From Fremontodendron californicum (Eukaryota; Streptophyta; Magnoliopsida; Malvales; Malvaceae), in NCBI GenBank assembly GCA_030761205.1, contig JAULJL010000025.1, positions 8,313,501 to 8,377,500 of the forward strand: a DNA stretch of 64,000 bases. Direction: 5' to 3'. A program made the position numbers and the translations under genes. Under the pieces are notes generated by a model. It was not told the DNA's origin. It searched no databases and worked only from the letters and a program-made list of their open reading frames with translations. Shown one piece after another: positions 38,954-50,982 of the stretch. Each line of letters begins with the position of its first letter. Position 1 is the first letter of the stretch.

Positions 38954-41434
38954 ATGTCCCAATCTCCCAAAGAAGAAGAACCTCACTTAGGACTTAGGAG
39001 AATTCGGGAATTCATAGCTTCCCACCAAAGAACGAACGAAGAGTTGATCCAAACTATCCAAGAGGAACAAGGAAAGAGGGCTGCTGATAACCGAACTCTC
39101 AAGGAGCTAGCCGCTCCAGATTTGGATCAACAACCCTTATGCATTGAATATGCTAATCTTGAGGTAGCTTTTGAATTAAAATCTGGTTTGATTCATCTTC
39201 TCCCAACTTTTCATGGTTTTGCAGGAGAGGATCCAAATAAGCACCTCAAGGAATTCCATGTAGTTTGCTCAAGTATGAGACCAACCGGGGTCACGGAAGA
39301 GCAAATAAAGTTAAGAGCATTCCCATTCTCTCTAGTTGACTTGACAAAGGAATGGCTCTACTATCTACCATCCGGGACCATCACTATATGGAATAGGATG
39401 AAAAGAGCATTCTTGGAAAGATATTTCCCAGCATCTAAGGCTGCCAATATTAGAAAGAAAATATGTGGGATTCGGCAATACAACGGAGAGTCCTTGTATG
39501 AATATTCGGAGAGGTTCAAGAAACTTTGTGCATCATGTCCGCACCATCAGATAAGTGAACAACTGCTCATCCAATATTTCTATGAAGGTCTCTTGCCCAT
39601 GGAGAGACGCATGATAGATGCAGCAAGTGGGGGAGCACTAGTTGATAAAACTCCCGAAGCTGCTAGACTTCTCATCTCCAACATGGCAGCCAACTCACAA
39701 TAATTCAACATGAGAGATGAACTACCACCACAACCTAAGAAAGTCAATGAGGTAAGTACATCAACCCTTGAACAAAAATTTGATAAACTGACTTCTCTTG
39801 TGGAACAAATGGTTGTAGGTCTAATACAGCAAGTGAAGGCTTGTGGTAGATGTTCAAACATAGGGCACCAAACTGATATGTGCCCAACACTTCAAGATGA
39901 TCCAAATGAACATGTTAATGCTATCGGTGGATTCTCGGGTCAACCAAGAAAGTATGATCCCTACTCTAACAATTACAATCTAGGATGGAGGGATCATCCA
40001 AACTTCAATTATGGAGGAAACCAATCACATGCTACTCCTCCACTATTTGACAATAGACAGTCGGGTTATCAACAAAGGGTTCAACAACCATATCAAACCC
40101 GACAATAAGTACCACTACAACAAAATTCAGTTTAGTCTCTAGCAGATCTTGTTAAATCCCTTACTACTAATCAATTGCAAATGCAACAAGATATAAAGGA
40201 TACAAACAGACAAATAGCAACAAGGATGAGCCAAATAGATACTCAAATTGGGCAAATGGCAACAGCAATCAGTCAAAATCAAGCAAGGGATTCCAAAAAA
40301 TTACCTTCCCAAACCATAGTGAATCCCAGAGAAAATGCCAATGCCATAACTTTAAGAAGTAGGAAACAGCTTGAGACACCACAAAAGGATAATGCTCAAA
40401 GGGAGGACAACACCATGGCATCATCTTCACATCCCAAAAAGCCACTACAAAAGGTAATTCCTAAACCATCTTTTCCTTCTTATATAACTCCTCCACCTTT
40501 TCCTAGCAGGTTAGCAAAATGCAAAAAAGAGGAGCAAGAGAAGGAAAGTTTGGAAACCTTCCGGAAAGTAGAGGTGAACATTCCTTTAATAGATGCTATC
40601 AAGCAAGTGCCAAGATATGCCAAGTTTCTAAAAGAGTTATGCATTTCGAAACGGAAGTTGAAAGGGAATGAAAAGGTAAGTGTGGGGGAGAATGTGTCAG
40701 TTGTTCTTCAAAAGAAACTCCCAACTAAATGCAAGGATCCATGTATGTTTACCATTCCTTGTAAGATAAGCAACACTAGGTTTGAGCGTGCTATGCTAGA
40801 TCTAGAAGCATCCATTAATGTAATGCCATATTCAATTTATGCTTCATTGAATCTAGGACCATTAAAGGAAACTGGTGTTATAATACAACTTGCTGACTGT
40901 TCTAACACTTATCCTAGTGGAGTTATAGAAGATGTCCTAGTGCAAGTTAATGAGTTGGTTTTTCCCGCTGATTTCTATGTTCTTGAGATGGAAGATGAGA
41001 TGTCTTCTAATCCAACACCCATTCTTTTAGGGAGGCCATTCTTAAAAATAACTAGGACTAAAATAGATGTGCATGATGGAACTTTAACTATAGAATTTGA
41101 TGGCAAGATAATTCGTTTTAATATTTTTGAGGCCATGAGATACGCTAGTGATGTGCACTCTATTTTTACTATTGATATAATTAACTCTTTGGTACAGAAA
41201 GCTTTTGAATTAAAGGGTGAAGATAGTTTGGAAGTAGCCATTAACTGGTACCTTGGCTTGGAAAATTCTAAAGGAGAAGAGAAACTCGCCTTGAGTGAAC
41301 AAGTGGAAGAAGTAGTAGCATCTTTACAAGCATTACCACCTAAGATGCAAGGTTTGATGTTTCATTTATTGAATTGCCTTTATCTAATGAGAATCTTCTA
41401 CCTTCCATTTTGCAAGCACCAACTTTGGAGTTGA
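38954..41434 (+). pseudogene. Athila gag-protease, three in-frame stops
   Basis: One frame runs from 38954 to 41434 but is broken by stops at 39701-39703 (TAA, probably from CAA), 40106-40108 and 40133-40135. Capsid-like gag spans about 39180-39690 (ELKSGLIHLLPTFHG, QISEQLLIQYFYEGL). A zinc knuckle CX2CX4HX4C (CGRCSNIGHQTDMC) lies near 39841-39882. The aspartic protease begins near 40740; its catalytic D-[LST]-G motif reads DLEAS, the Gly codon having become GAA at 40805-40807, which should abolish activity. The region ends before a frameshift near 41370. The 40175-41060 part is clearly homologous to the gag remnant of the element at 59122-60060. Confidence 0.88.
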
Positions 41435-42480
41435 AACCATTACCGGACCACTTGAAATATGTGTTCTTAGGTGAAAAGGACACACTACCGGTCATAATTG
41501 CCAAAGAGCTCACACTTTTGCAAGAAGAGAGACTTATCCATGTGCTTAGAGAGCATAAGACAGTAATTGGTTGGACAATTGCTGATATCAAGGGAATAAG
41601 CCCTTCCATGTGCATGCACCGGATTTTGTTAGAGGAAGGGTCAAAACCAATAAGAGAAGCACAACGAAGATTGAACCCACCTATGATGGAGGTTGTGAAA
41701 AAGGAGATTTTATCTCCTAGATGTTGGAGTGATCTATCCTATCTTGGATAGCAAATGGGTGAGCCTGGTCCAAGTAGTTCCTAAAAAGTCTGGTGTAACT
41801 GTTGTTAAAAATAATGAGAATGAACTTGTTCCTACTAGAATTCAAACAGGGTGGCGAGTTTGTATTGACAATCGTAAACTTAATTCAACAACTTGCAAAA
41901 ACCACTTTCCTTTACCTTTTATTGATCAAATGCTTGAAAGGTTAGCTGGCCATTCTCATTATTGTTTTCTTGATGGATTTTCAGGTTACAATCAAATTGC
42001 AATTGCTTCGGAGGACCAAGAGAAAACCACATTCACATGTCCCTTTGGTACCTTTGCTTATAGGCATATGCCGTTTGGTCTTTGTAATGCACCAGCTACA
42101 TTCCAAAGGTGTATGGTTAGTATATTTTTCAGATTATGTAGAGAACATCATAGAATTTTTCATGGATGATTTTAGTGTCTGTGGTGATTCTTTTGATAGA
42201 TGTCTAGAGAACCTTACCCTTGTACTTAAAAGATGTATGAAAACTAACCTTGTATTGAATTGGGAAAAATATCACTTTATGGTAGAACAAGGAATAGTTT
42301 TAGGCCATGTTATTTATTCTAAGGGAATAAGAAGTAGATAAATCTAAAATAGATATTATGCATTCTTTACCACCTCCCATAAATGTGAGAGGTTTGTTCT
42401 TTTCTTGGACATGCAAGTTTCTATAGACAATTTATCAAAGACTTCTCAAAGATAACACTACCTTTTTGCAAGCTGTTACA
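41374..42480 (+). pseudogene. Athila reverse transcriptase, frameshifted
   Basis: RT is spread over several frames: 41374-41751 (connection to RT, GWTIADIKGISPSMCMH), 41729-42120 (VVPKKSG, FLDGFSGYNQI with the first catalytic Asp, PFGLCNAPATFQ) and 42120-42340 (FMDD catalytic box near 42158-42169, GHVIYSKGI). The thumb part near 42400 (GHASFYRQFIKDFSK) is already in the frame of RNase H. Frameshifts lie near 41370, 41730, 42120 and 42340-42400. Motifs are well preserved although the frame is lost. Confidence 0.88.
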
Positions 42481-42487
42481 AAAAGAT

Positions 42488-44323
42488 GTGGATTTCCACT
42501 TTGATGATAAATGCAAAGAGGCATTTGACACTTTGAAGGGACTCTTGACATCAGCTCCCATCATGCAACCTCCAAATTGGAATGTACCGTTTGAAATTAT
42601 GTGTGATGCTAGTGACTATGCCATCGGAGCTGTTTTGGGCCAACAGGTTGGCAGAGCCTCACATGCCATATATTATGCCTCCCGAACTCTTAACGATGCT
42701 GAATTAAACTATTCCACTACTGAAAAAGAACTTTTGGCTGTTGTATTTGCTTTAGAGAAATTTCGTTCTTATTTAATTGGTACTAAAGTAATTGTATTTT
42801 TTGACCAGGCAGCCCTAAGGTATTTGCTCACTAAGAAGGAGGCCAAACCAAGGTTGATTAGATGGATACTTCTCTTACAAGAGTTTGATTTAGAAATAAG
42901 AGATAAGAGAGGTAAGGACAACCTGGTTGCGGACCATCTTAGCCGATTAGTTCATGAAGAGGATGCACTACCATTGCATGAGAACTTTCCGGATGAGCAA
43001 CTCTTTTCTATAAGCATAACAACCCCTTGGTATGCTGATATTGTTAATTACTTAGTCACCAAGCAGTTGCCACAAGAGTTGAAAATAGCCCAAAGAAATA
43101 AGATCAAGAGTGATGCCAAATACTATATTTGGGATGAACCTTACTTTTGGAAGCATTGCTCTGATCAGATTATAAGAAGGTGCGTACTTGAATCTGAATT
43201 TCATTCTATTCTAATCTTTTGTCACTCTTATGCATGTGAAGGGCATTTTGGACCCAAGAGAACAGCCATGAAAGTGCTTGATAGTGGATTTTATTGGCCT
43301 ACCTTATTCAAAGATGCATACCTCTTTCGCAAGTCATGTGATAGGTGCCAAAGAACAGGTAACTTAGGTGCTAAAAATCAAATGCCTCAAACTCCTATAC
43401 TAATTGTTGAAATTTTTGATGTATGGGGCATGGATTTTATGGGACTTTTTCCCTTTTCTTATGGCAATCTTTATATATTACTTGCTGTTGATTATGTCTC
43501 GAAATGGGTGGAAGAAAAAGCCACTCGGACTAATGATTCTAAAGTTGTTTCAGATTTTTTGAAGACTAACATTTTTGCAAGGTTTGGAACACCAAAGGCC
43601 ATAATCAGCGATCAAGGTATTCACTTTTGTAATAGATCCATTGAAGCACTTTTAAGAAGATATAACATCACATATAAGGTTTCCACATCCTATCATCCTC
43701 AAACTAGTGGGCAAGCTGAAGTGTCAAATCGAGAGGTAAAATCCATCCTTGAAAAGACTGTCAATCCAAACCGAAAGGATTGGAGTTTACGTCTAGATGA
43801 TACACTTTGGGCTTATAGGAAAGCATACAAGACACCCATTGGTATGTCTCCTTATCGTCTTGTTCATGGTAAGCCTTGTCATCTTCCAGTTGAATTAGAA
43901 CACAAAGCATATTGGGCTATCAAACAATGCAACATGGAAATGGATGAGGCAGGTAAGCAACGAAAACTTGACCTACAAGAATTAGAGGAGATAAGGAATG
44001 ATGCTTATGATAATTCTAGAATTTACGAGGAAAAGACTAAGGCTTTTCATGATAAGATGATTTTAAGAAAGAATTTTGTTGTTGGACAAAAAGTTCTTCT
44101 TTTCTATTCTCGCCTTAAGTTATTTCTTGGTAAGTTGCGTTCTAGATGGACGGGACCTTTTGTTATTACTAATGTTATTACTCATGGTGCAGTTGAAATT
44201 CAGAATCTAAAAACAGGTAATGCTTTCAAAGTGAATGGACATAGGCTTAAACCTTACTATGAGAACTCTCCATTACAAGATGTAGAGGAGTTACCACTTT
44301 ATGAGCCTAATTGTATTGAATAA
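42488..44323 (+). pseudogene. Athila RNase H and integrase, open but part of a dead pol
   Basis: Open for 611 codons; the frame extends upstream to about 42407, so the first residue is not a true start. RNase H covers residues about 36-155 (MCDASDYAIG, TTEKELLAVVFALEKF, VADHLSRL). Integrase has the HHCC zinc module (CHSYACEGHFG, CDRCQRTG) and a DDE core: MDFMG, ISDQGIHFC and a Glu in QAEVSNREVK. The C-terminal domain ends near RWTGPFVITNV and VNGHRLKPYY. All catalytic residues are present, so this piece could still be functional if expressed separately, but upstream RT and protease are broken. Confidence 0.9.
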
Positions 44324-45914
44324 TGAAGGGATGGGTCTAAGTCAGGCTGAGGACAATAAACCAAGTGCTTCTTGGAAGGCAACCCAAAAGGATGGAGAGC
44401 ACATATTATAATCAGATTTGCTATTCTTGACTCTCCATCATTTTATCTTTTATTATTTATCTTTAGTTTGTTTTGATTAGTAATTCTTTTATTTTACACA
44501 TGATTCTTCTATTTGGGGATAATAGAATTACATTGAGGACAATGTAAGAATTAAGTGTAGGGGGAAGAATTTAGGATTTCCTTTAGTTTTGTCTTGTTTT
44601 AGTGTGTTCTAGTTACTTTCCTTACTATGATGAGATATGAATTGAATAGGTTTGAAATTGATCATTAATAGTAAGATTTTCTTGAGAATTAAGCTTGATA
44701 TCACTATTTTTCATGAGCCATTGTTAATATAATATGTTGATTGAGAAATAAGCATGTTTAGACTTGATATTGACTTGTATAATCATCCTTGTGAGTGTTG
44801 AGCCTATATGATTGATGCATTATACATATCAATCCAATTTCTTTCTTGAGTGCTTTTATGATTACATGATTCTCTAGAACTTGCTTTAAACCTTTTTGAG
44901 ACTATATTGATGCATGTAACAACATGAATATGATTGAGGCATTAGGATTATAACCAGGGCCAAATAAGCCATCCATTATTGATGTTCCAAGAGAACATCC
45001 CCCTAGTGAGCATATCTGAGCCTACATTGAATATGTTATTTTATTGGTAACCACGTCTTACAACTAGCCTAAACACATTTATATTTTTACCCTTGTTCTA
45101 AAGATGAACTAGAATGTTTGAGACATATTGCAAAAAAACAAGGGATATTTTTAGTTGAAAATTTGGGTTAGAACAAAAGATAAGTATGGGGGAGAAAAAA
45201 AAGGGGCAAAAGTCAAGAGAAAAAGACCAGGGATCATTGTAAAAATACTTTCCCATGTAAAAAAAAAATTGAATCATCTCTTGAACTTTTGGGAAAAGAA
45301 AAGAATGTTACAAGGTTGATTAGAATGAAGCAAAGGCTCAACTTGAAAATTTAGCCTATGTTATTGTGTGCTTCTAAGGAATATTGAGAAAGTTTTCTTT
45401 GCAAAAATCTTATTTTATCTCTAAATTCTATGAAGTCTTTGGAACCTTTGTAATATCCTTTTCCTTTTGTTTTTTAACCACATTATTACCCCTTGGCCCC
45501 ATTACAACCTTGAATAAAGACCTCTTAATTCATGAAGTTGCATGATCTAAGTAGTGTAGAATAGGTGGACAAGCAAGCATATGGTAGAATTGTTTTTATG
45601 AGATTGATTGAGTGTAAACATTTTACCACTACTTTAAAGAGTGAAAATCATGAGAGTATCCCATGTGAGAAGTTGAAATTAAGTTTGAACATGCACTATT
45701 TTGATTGAGATATATTATGTTAATGTTAGCTTAACTCAAAACCTTTACTATCAAGCATGATTCTTTGTGAAACTCTTTAAGTTAGTGATTAGTTATAAGA
45801 CTTGTTTAATGGTTATCTCTTATTTTTATTGAAAGTGGATTAGATTAGGTTTTCTTATTTTGTTTTTATTTGATTTTGCTCGAGGACTAGCAAAAGACTA
45901 AGTGTGGGGGAATT
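44324..45914 (+). other. Athila 3' noncoding region with three PPT-like tracts
   Basis: No gene. A perfect hairpin TTACATTG-AGGA-CAATGTAA lies at 44528-44547, followed at once by AAGTGTAGGGGGA (44553-44565). A second tract AAGTATGGGGGAG is at 45182-45194 and the true polypurine tract AAGTGTGGGGGAATT at 45900-45914 touches the 3' LTR. The same hairpin and tracts occur in the minus-strand element at 56432-56470, 55779-55792 and 54884-54897. Confidence 0.75.
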
Positions 45915-47454
45915 TGATAAGTGCGTAATTGCATTCATTTTCATGTATTATTTCCTTATACTTTATGCTTTAATTCTTAAGTTCCTTGACAAATTATTAT
46001 ATTTTTGTATGAATTATAGGTATTTTGGAAGAGATGAAGTCATGTCAATTATGATGGTAAAGAGCTTACAAAATCATAATCACAAGATGGAAGAAGACTT
46101 GGGAGTCAAAGATCAATTTCTTAGTGCTAGATGATCAGGCAAATCTGACATCCGGAGCTTGTTGCAAGGAAATAATTATGTTAAATTCATTATTTGAAGA
46201 AACTTCCTTCTTGCGTTTTGAAGATGACTTGAATACCTTTCTAACGATAGTTTACACGCCTAAATCGGACAATGGATGGTCATCCAAATCTGCCGACAAA
46301 GTGAGAGATAGTGCAGCAATCTCGAAACCAACGTCAGCGAGCAAAAAGTGCAAGTCAGTGTACTTGGCGCCACGGCGCCGACCCTACTGTCCTCAAAACC
46401 GAAAAAACCGCAAAACTCAAAAATCTTGCCTATTTTGCACTCCTCTGACTCCTAGCTTCCTTGATCAGCAAGAAAGGGTTTCCAAGAATTGAAAGCTCTA
46501 TAAATACCATCTTTTGAGCCACCAACTAGGACATGCTATTGATTATTTATCAATCTTCTTCTTCTCTTAGTTTTATTTTATTTTTCTTCTTAGTTTCTTT
46601 TGAATATTCATGTTTATGTTAACTATGCCTATGCAAGGCTAAACTCTTATTTGGTTAAGGGTGATTTCAAAGCACTAGACATGTTACATAATTAATTTTC
46701 AGATTCTATTATATATTAGTTTTATATCAAAGTTGTTTATGTTCTTCTACAAGAATTGTTCATGATATTGTCTTTATTTGTTTAGGTTGCAAACCAGATA
46801 GATCTTGATTATTATCTAATGCTAGTTTAGGAATCTTGATCCGTGTAATTGTCTTGATTTCTATTCAATAGTGGCAATTTGTAATTCATGATTATGTTGG
46901 GTTTTCAGGAACTATGAAGTGGAACATAACATAAGTTGAACGAATCCATGTTTATGTGTTTGTTGCTTAGATCAACCTATCTTTCTCATCATAAAGCTGC
47001 TATCACTTTGAATCTAATAATGTTTATCTTACGTTATTTGATAGTTAGAGATTAAGTAGTGGCGTTCGTCCTGCTTAACGACAAACTAAGGAAGGATTGG
47101 GGTAACACAGGATGTTGTTATCTACGGTTGTTAACTTTAATAGATAATTGATATTGATAGATCTGAATTTGATTCTTAATGATGTTTAGTAGTGGAGAAT
47201 GAACATTTAGCCATATTTCTCACATCTAATCACTTCTTATTTATTTGCTTTTTTACTTTTTATTGATTGCTTTATTTTTAAACTGATTTAAAAAAAAACC
47301 CCTTTTATTTTGTTTTCATTGAATTTAAGTTTAAACTAATAATTCTTAAACTAAACACCAATCCCTGTGGACTCGACCCTTGCTAATCACTATACTTTAC
47401 AATTCATATTTTTAGTGTAAGGATTAAATAAAAAATACTCTTTTGAGTGCATCA
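45915..47454 (+). mobile_element. Athila 3' LTR (1,540 bp)
   Basis: Begins TGATAAGTGCGTAATT directly after the polypurine tract and ends GAGTGCATCA, followed by the target duplication GTACT. It keeps the ~60 bp missing from the 5' LTR. Small open frames at 45904-46492 are not genes. Confidence 0.92.
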
Positions 47455-48039
47455 GTACTGCAAAAGAATTAAGAGGTTAAGGGGAGCCATAGGTGTTCTT
47501 CGGTACGCGTTCCGACGCTCAAGTCAGTATATCACTTAAGCAGGTTGATATAGAGAGAAAGACGCAAATGTAGAGAGTTCTAGAGAAAGATACAAACTTG
47601 TACTAGCTTATCAAATCATGAATAGTACCCCCTATTTAAAAGGGATTAGATGGCTAAGATCATGCCAAGTGGCATGATCTCGTGGCTCCCAACAATGGAT
47701 GATGTAATTGGGCTTGATGGATTCTCCTTCTTATACTCTTGTTTGATAGGCACAAGCAGCTTTAATTTTTGGGCCTCTCTCTTCTGTGGTCGGTCCTTGC
47801 TTTCCTTGGGCTGGTCTTGGTGCTTCTTTGGGCCTAGATGGGCTTTTCTTAAGCCATGAGTATAAGGGTCTAATTGAGAATAGCTGGGCCTGTGCGAGGC
47901 CTGTTTGGCCTAGTGTTGTTTTGTTGGGCCTTGTCAAATTCCTTCTTATCATTTAGTCCCCCTTAGACCAGGATTGAGAATTGATTTTGGTTTAACTGCA
48001 AATGGCTTGAGGCGTCAAGTGTGTCTAGGTTGAAAATCT

Positions 48040-50968
48040 TATTAGTATATGCCCTAGAGCTAATCAGATTGGACAAGGGATATACAGTTAATAAAGCAAT
48101 CCTATCACTATTCCTTAGTGATACAAGATTTTCCTTCATGTTAGTATGATGATAAAGAGTTATTAAGTAGTAATTGGATGAAGCCCATGGAACATAAAGG
48201 CCTTGCAAAGGAATTATAAAGAGTTATAATTGTGAGATCCTTATGCATGAAAGCCATGTTCTTAAAATTGAACCTGTTCATCGTATCGCCAAGATGGGGC
48301 ACTGGCAATACTCAAAGACTAGTATATGTTAAGCCTTCTTACTTATGAAGTAAGAAACCAATCTCATAGGTTGAAGTATGAGGGATACTTAGGATAACAT
48401 ATAGGTACTTGTCTATTGAACAAGTTCACTGAACATGGCCCACTGTGAAAACTCCATTTGGTATTGTCACTCTAGTGTCTATGGGAATGTTCTCATGTGC
48501 CAATCGTGTAAATAATCCTCGGACTTGTGATACCAAGTTATCTTGTAAGGGAGTGTCATGCTTTGATTTCATCTGAACGGGTCCAAAGAAGGGATGCCTA
48601 TGGTAGGGTGATTTTGGGTATGACATGAACCATATGAAGATGGATGAGTGATCCAGAGAGGATTCACCACTCCAAGTGACATCAGAGATATATCTCATCT
48701 GTTCTTGGCTTCAGTTAACTTGATAAAGTCTTTGGCCAAAGCATGATTGATTTAAGAGAAATTGTTTCTCTAAATTCATAAGGTTAACCATAAGTTGCAA
48801 GAACCAATATGGATTGAACATGAGTAGACATTACACCATGCTCATGGGCTTTTTGGGATATATGGTGAAAGGACCGTATTACACTGATAGGCTGGTTACT
48901 GAATGGTTTCAAAGAGGTCACTTTGACTTTTCAACATTTGGGTGGTCATGATGGATTGCTAGATCTCGCTCTTGATCTATGAATATAGGTTAATGAGATT
49001 AACTTATACGAATTGCTAATATGTTGGGAACCTAATGGGTCACACACAATAGGATGGTAATATTGGATTAAACTTGGGATTTAATTAAGTGTGACTTAAT
49101 TGAATAAAAAGTTAAATTCGGAGGACCTAATTCAATAAGTTCAATTTAGGAAAGGTTAAGACATAATTTGGATTTATGAAATCTAAATGAGGATGTCTTA
49201 ACATGACAATGTGGATAAGCTTGTCTTAAGCAGACCATGTCTAAATGTAGAGATGTCTGAAGATAAGTTGTCCTTACGGTTGAAAAAATTGGACCGGACA
49301 GGCCGGTCAGATTGGTTCAACAGGGAACAAGAGGCTTGTTCGGCCAGGAGATATATAGAGAACTGGAGACCTATTAAATCGGCCAAAAATCGGTTTAACC
49401 TATAAAAAATCAGTAAAAAACCAGAAAAATAGGGAAAAACCATTTTTTAATTTTTTAATTATTTTTTTTCAAAAATATTTTTTGTAAGTGATGAGATTTG
49501 AACCTCTTAGAATTATACTAAAGACCATACCACTAAGCTAAATGATTATTTTTATTAAATATTTACTATATTTAATATTTATCTAACATAAGATTTATTT
49601 TTAAAATATTTTAAAATATTATTTAAATAAATCAATCGGTCCAACTGGTTCAATCGATTGAACCGATAGAACCGGAGGTCACACCGGTTTGACCTTCGGT
49701 TCGATTTGTTCAACCATGGTTATCCTGGTTTAAATTTGGAGTTGTCCGAAATGAGAAAAAAGTTTCTCATCCTCGAGGAGTTTGATTACGAATCAAATTC
49801 TAACTTCTCGTATTTCACTAAACCGAACATTGCTTCGACTATGTCAAAGTCTGAACTCAGCACTAAGAGTTAGTGTTTGATTAGGACTCTAACACTTGCT
49901 AGGTCTAAGAGTTTCACTTGAGCAAGGAGTCTGATTGAGAATCAAATTCGAGCTAGTTGAGTCCAATTAGGACTCTAAGAGTTTGATTGAGAATTAAACT
50001 ATTATCCCTGTGAAATCGGGTAATGAACATAGACATAATCCGAGATAGGTTCGACCTTGGCTCTAAGAGTTAGTGTTTTGGTTGAACTAGGATGCTTGAG
50101 GTTGAAAGAGTTTCATCTCAACTAGGTTGTTGTGTTTAAATAAAACACCTATCCTTATCTATCTCTTAGGCAGCTAAACCTAGACAGTATTATGGATAGA
50201 TTCGGCCAATCAAGCTATGAGATAGAGTTTGGCTGGAATTTAAACACCTTGGGAGGAAGAGTTCCTCTTTAGTGAGAAGTTTTAAGAAAGTTAAAACTCC
50301 ATCACATTACCCTATACTAGTGGTCGGCCAAGGGAGTTGCAATTGAACTAGAATTCTTCATTTTTATGATTACACTAAATTGAAAGAATTCTTGTCAGTG
50401 TGACTTACGGTTTGGTGAGGAATTTTTACTGAGTGAGAAAAAAGTTTTCTTCCCTAAGTGAAAAACAAAAGAGAATCGACCAAGAAGAAAAAGGCCATAG
50501 CTGAACCTCCTCTTCTTCTTCTTCTTCTTGATTTTTCCTTGAGTAGCCGAACCATCTATTGATATTGGTGTGTTTCGGCTTTGTGTGAAAAACAAAAAAG
50601 GTGAACCTTTTGATTGTGATTGAAAGATCGGCCCGCTAGCACTGGCGAATCCCCGAGGCTCGTGAAGGTGCCAACATCCGTTCGTGTGGATCACTGTTAG
50701 AAGCAAAACACCTGTGTTGCTTGTGGCCTTGGAGAGAACGTGAAGTGATCATCTCGTTGTTGAGTTCGTGCAGGGAACGACACACTTGGGATAACGAGAT
50801 CTTGAGTGGGTATGATCTAAATCATATGAATGACTATAAATTTTTGTTTGTAACTAACCCATGTAAATCACAATCTAAAGATCCTGAGGGATCCGATTGC
50901 CTCTTTGTTTATTTTTTGGTGCTTATTTTGATATTTTTTGTATAAGCATGAGTTCGGATTTCCCAACA
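48040..50968 (+). mobile_element. Copia 5' LTR (2.9 kb)
   Basis: Starts TATTAGTATATGCCC (a decayed form of TGTTGGTGTATGCCC seen at 3137) and ends CCCAACA at 50968, next to a tRNA-iMet-type primer site. Same family as the LTR copies at 1-5349. About 49260-49720 holds a stretch of repeated 'accggt', 'ccggtc' and 'gaaccgat' text that is absent from the other copies as far as I can see, so it may be an insertion. No genes inside. Confidence 0.75.
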
Positions 50969-50969
50969 T

Positions 50970-50982
50970 TGGTGTCAGAGCC
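50970..50982 (+). other. Primer binding site, initiator tRNA-Met type
   Basis: TGGTGTCAGAGCC, two bases after the LTR, differs by one base from the standard Copia site TGGTATCAGAGCC. It marks the LTR at its left as a 5' LTR. Confidence 0.8.

Larger units (their letters stand above)
37337..47454 (+). mobile_element. Complete Athila-type Ty3/gypsy element (10.1 kb)
   Basis: Two LTRs (37337-38836 and 45915-47454), tRNA-Asp primer site, gag-protease, RT, RNase H-integrase, long 3' noncoding region and polypurine tract, flanked by the identical 5-bp duplication GTACT (37332-37336 and 47455-47459). Domain order gag-PR-RT-RH-IN defines Ty3/gypsy; the gag block (FELKSGLIHLLPTFHGFAG), the RNase H wording and the long 3' noncoding region point to Athila. 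Stops and frameshifts in gag and RT and a changed protease residue show it cannot move by itself. Confidence 0.93.
37216..47951 (-). mobile_element. Older gypsy-type LTR (minus strand), split by the Athila insertion
   Basis: Two pieces, 37216-37336 and 47455-47951, read as one LTR on the minus strand. It begins TGATAAGAAGG at 47951 beside a purine tract (AAGGGGGACTAAA), contains a 'cccctatttaaaaggg' TATA-like box near 47630 and the familiar 'gacttgagcgtcggaacg' module near 47510, and ends ACTTAACA at about 37216. The Athila element sits between, duplicating GTACT. The flanks of the joined LTR do not match each other, so it is not a simple solo LTR. Its internal region to the right is cut off by the Copia LTR at 48040. 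Confidence 0.55.

Noticed and set aside
37216..47951. Outer LTR as a solo LTR with target duplication
   Set aside because: The bases flanking the joined LTR (CAGAAC left, TTTAG right) do not match, and a purine tract beside it suggests a 3' LTR of a longer element.
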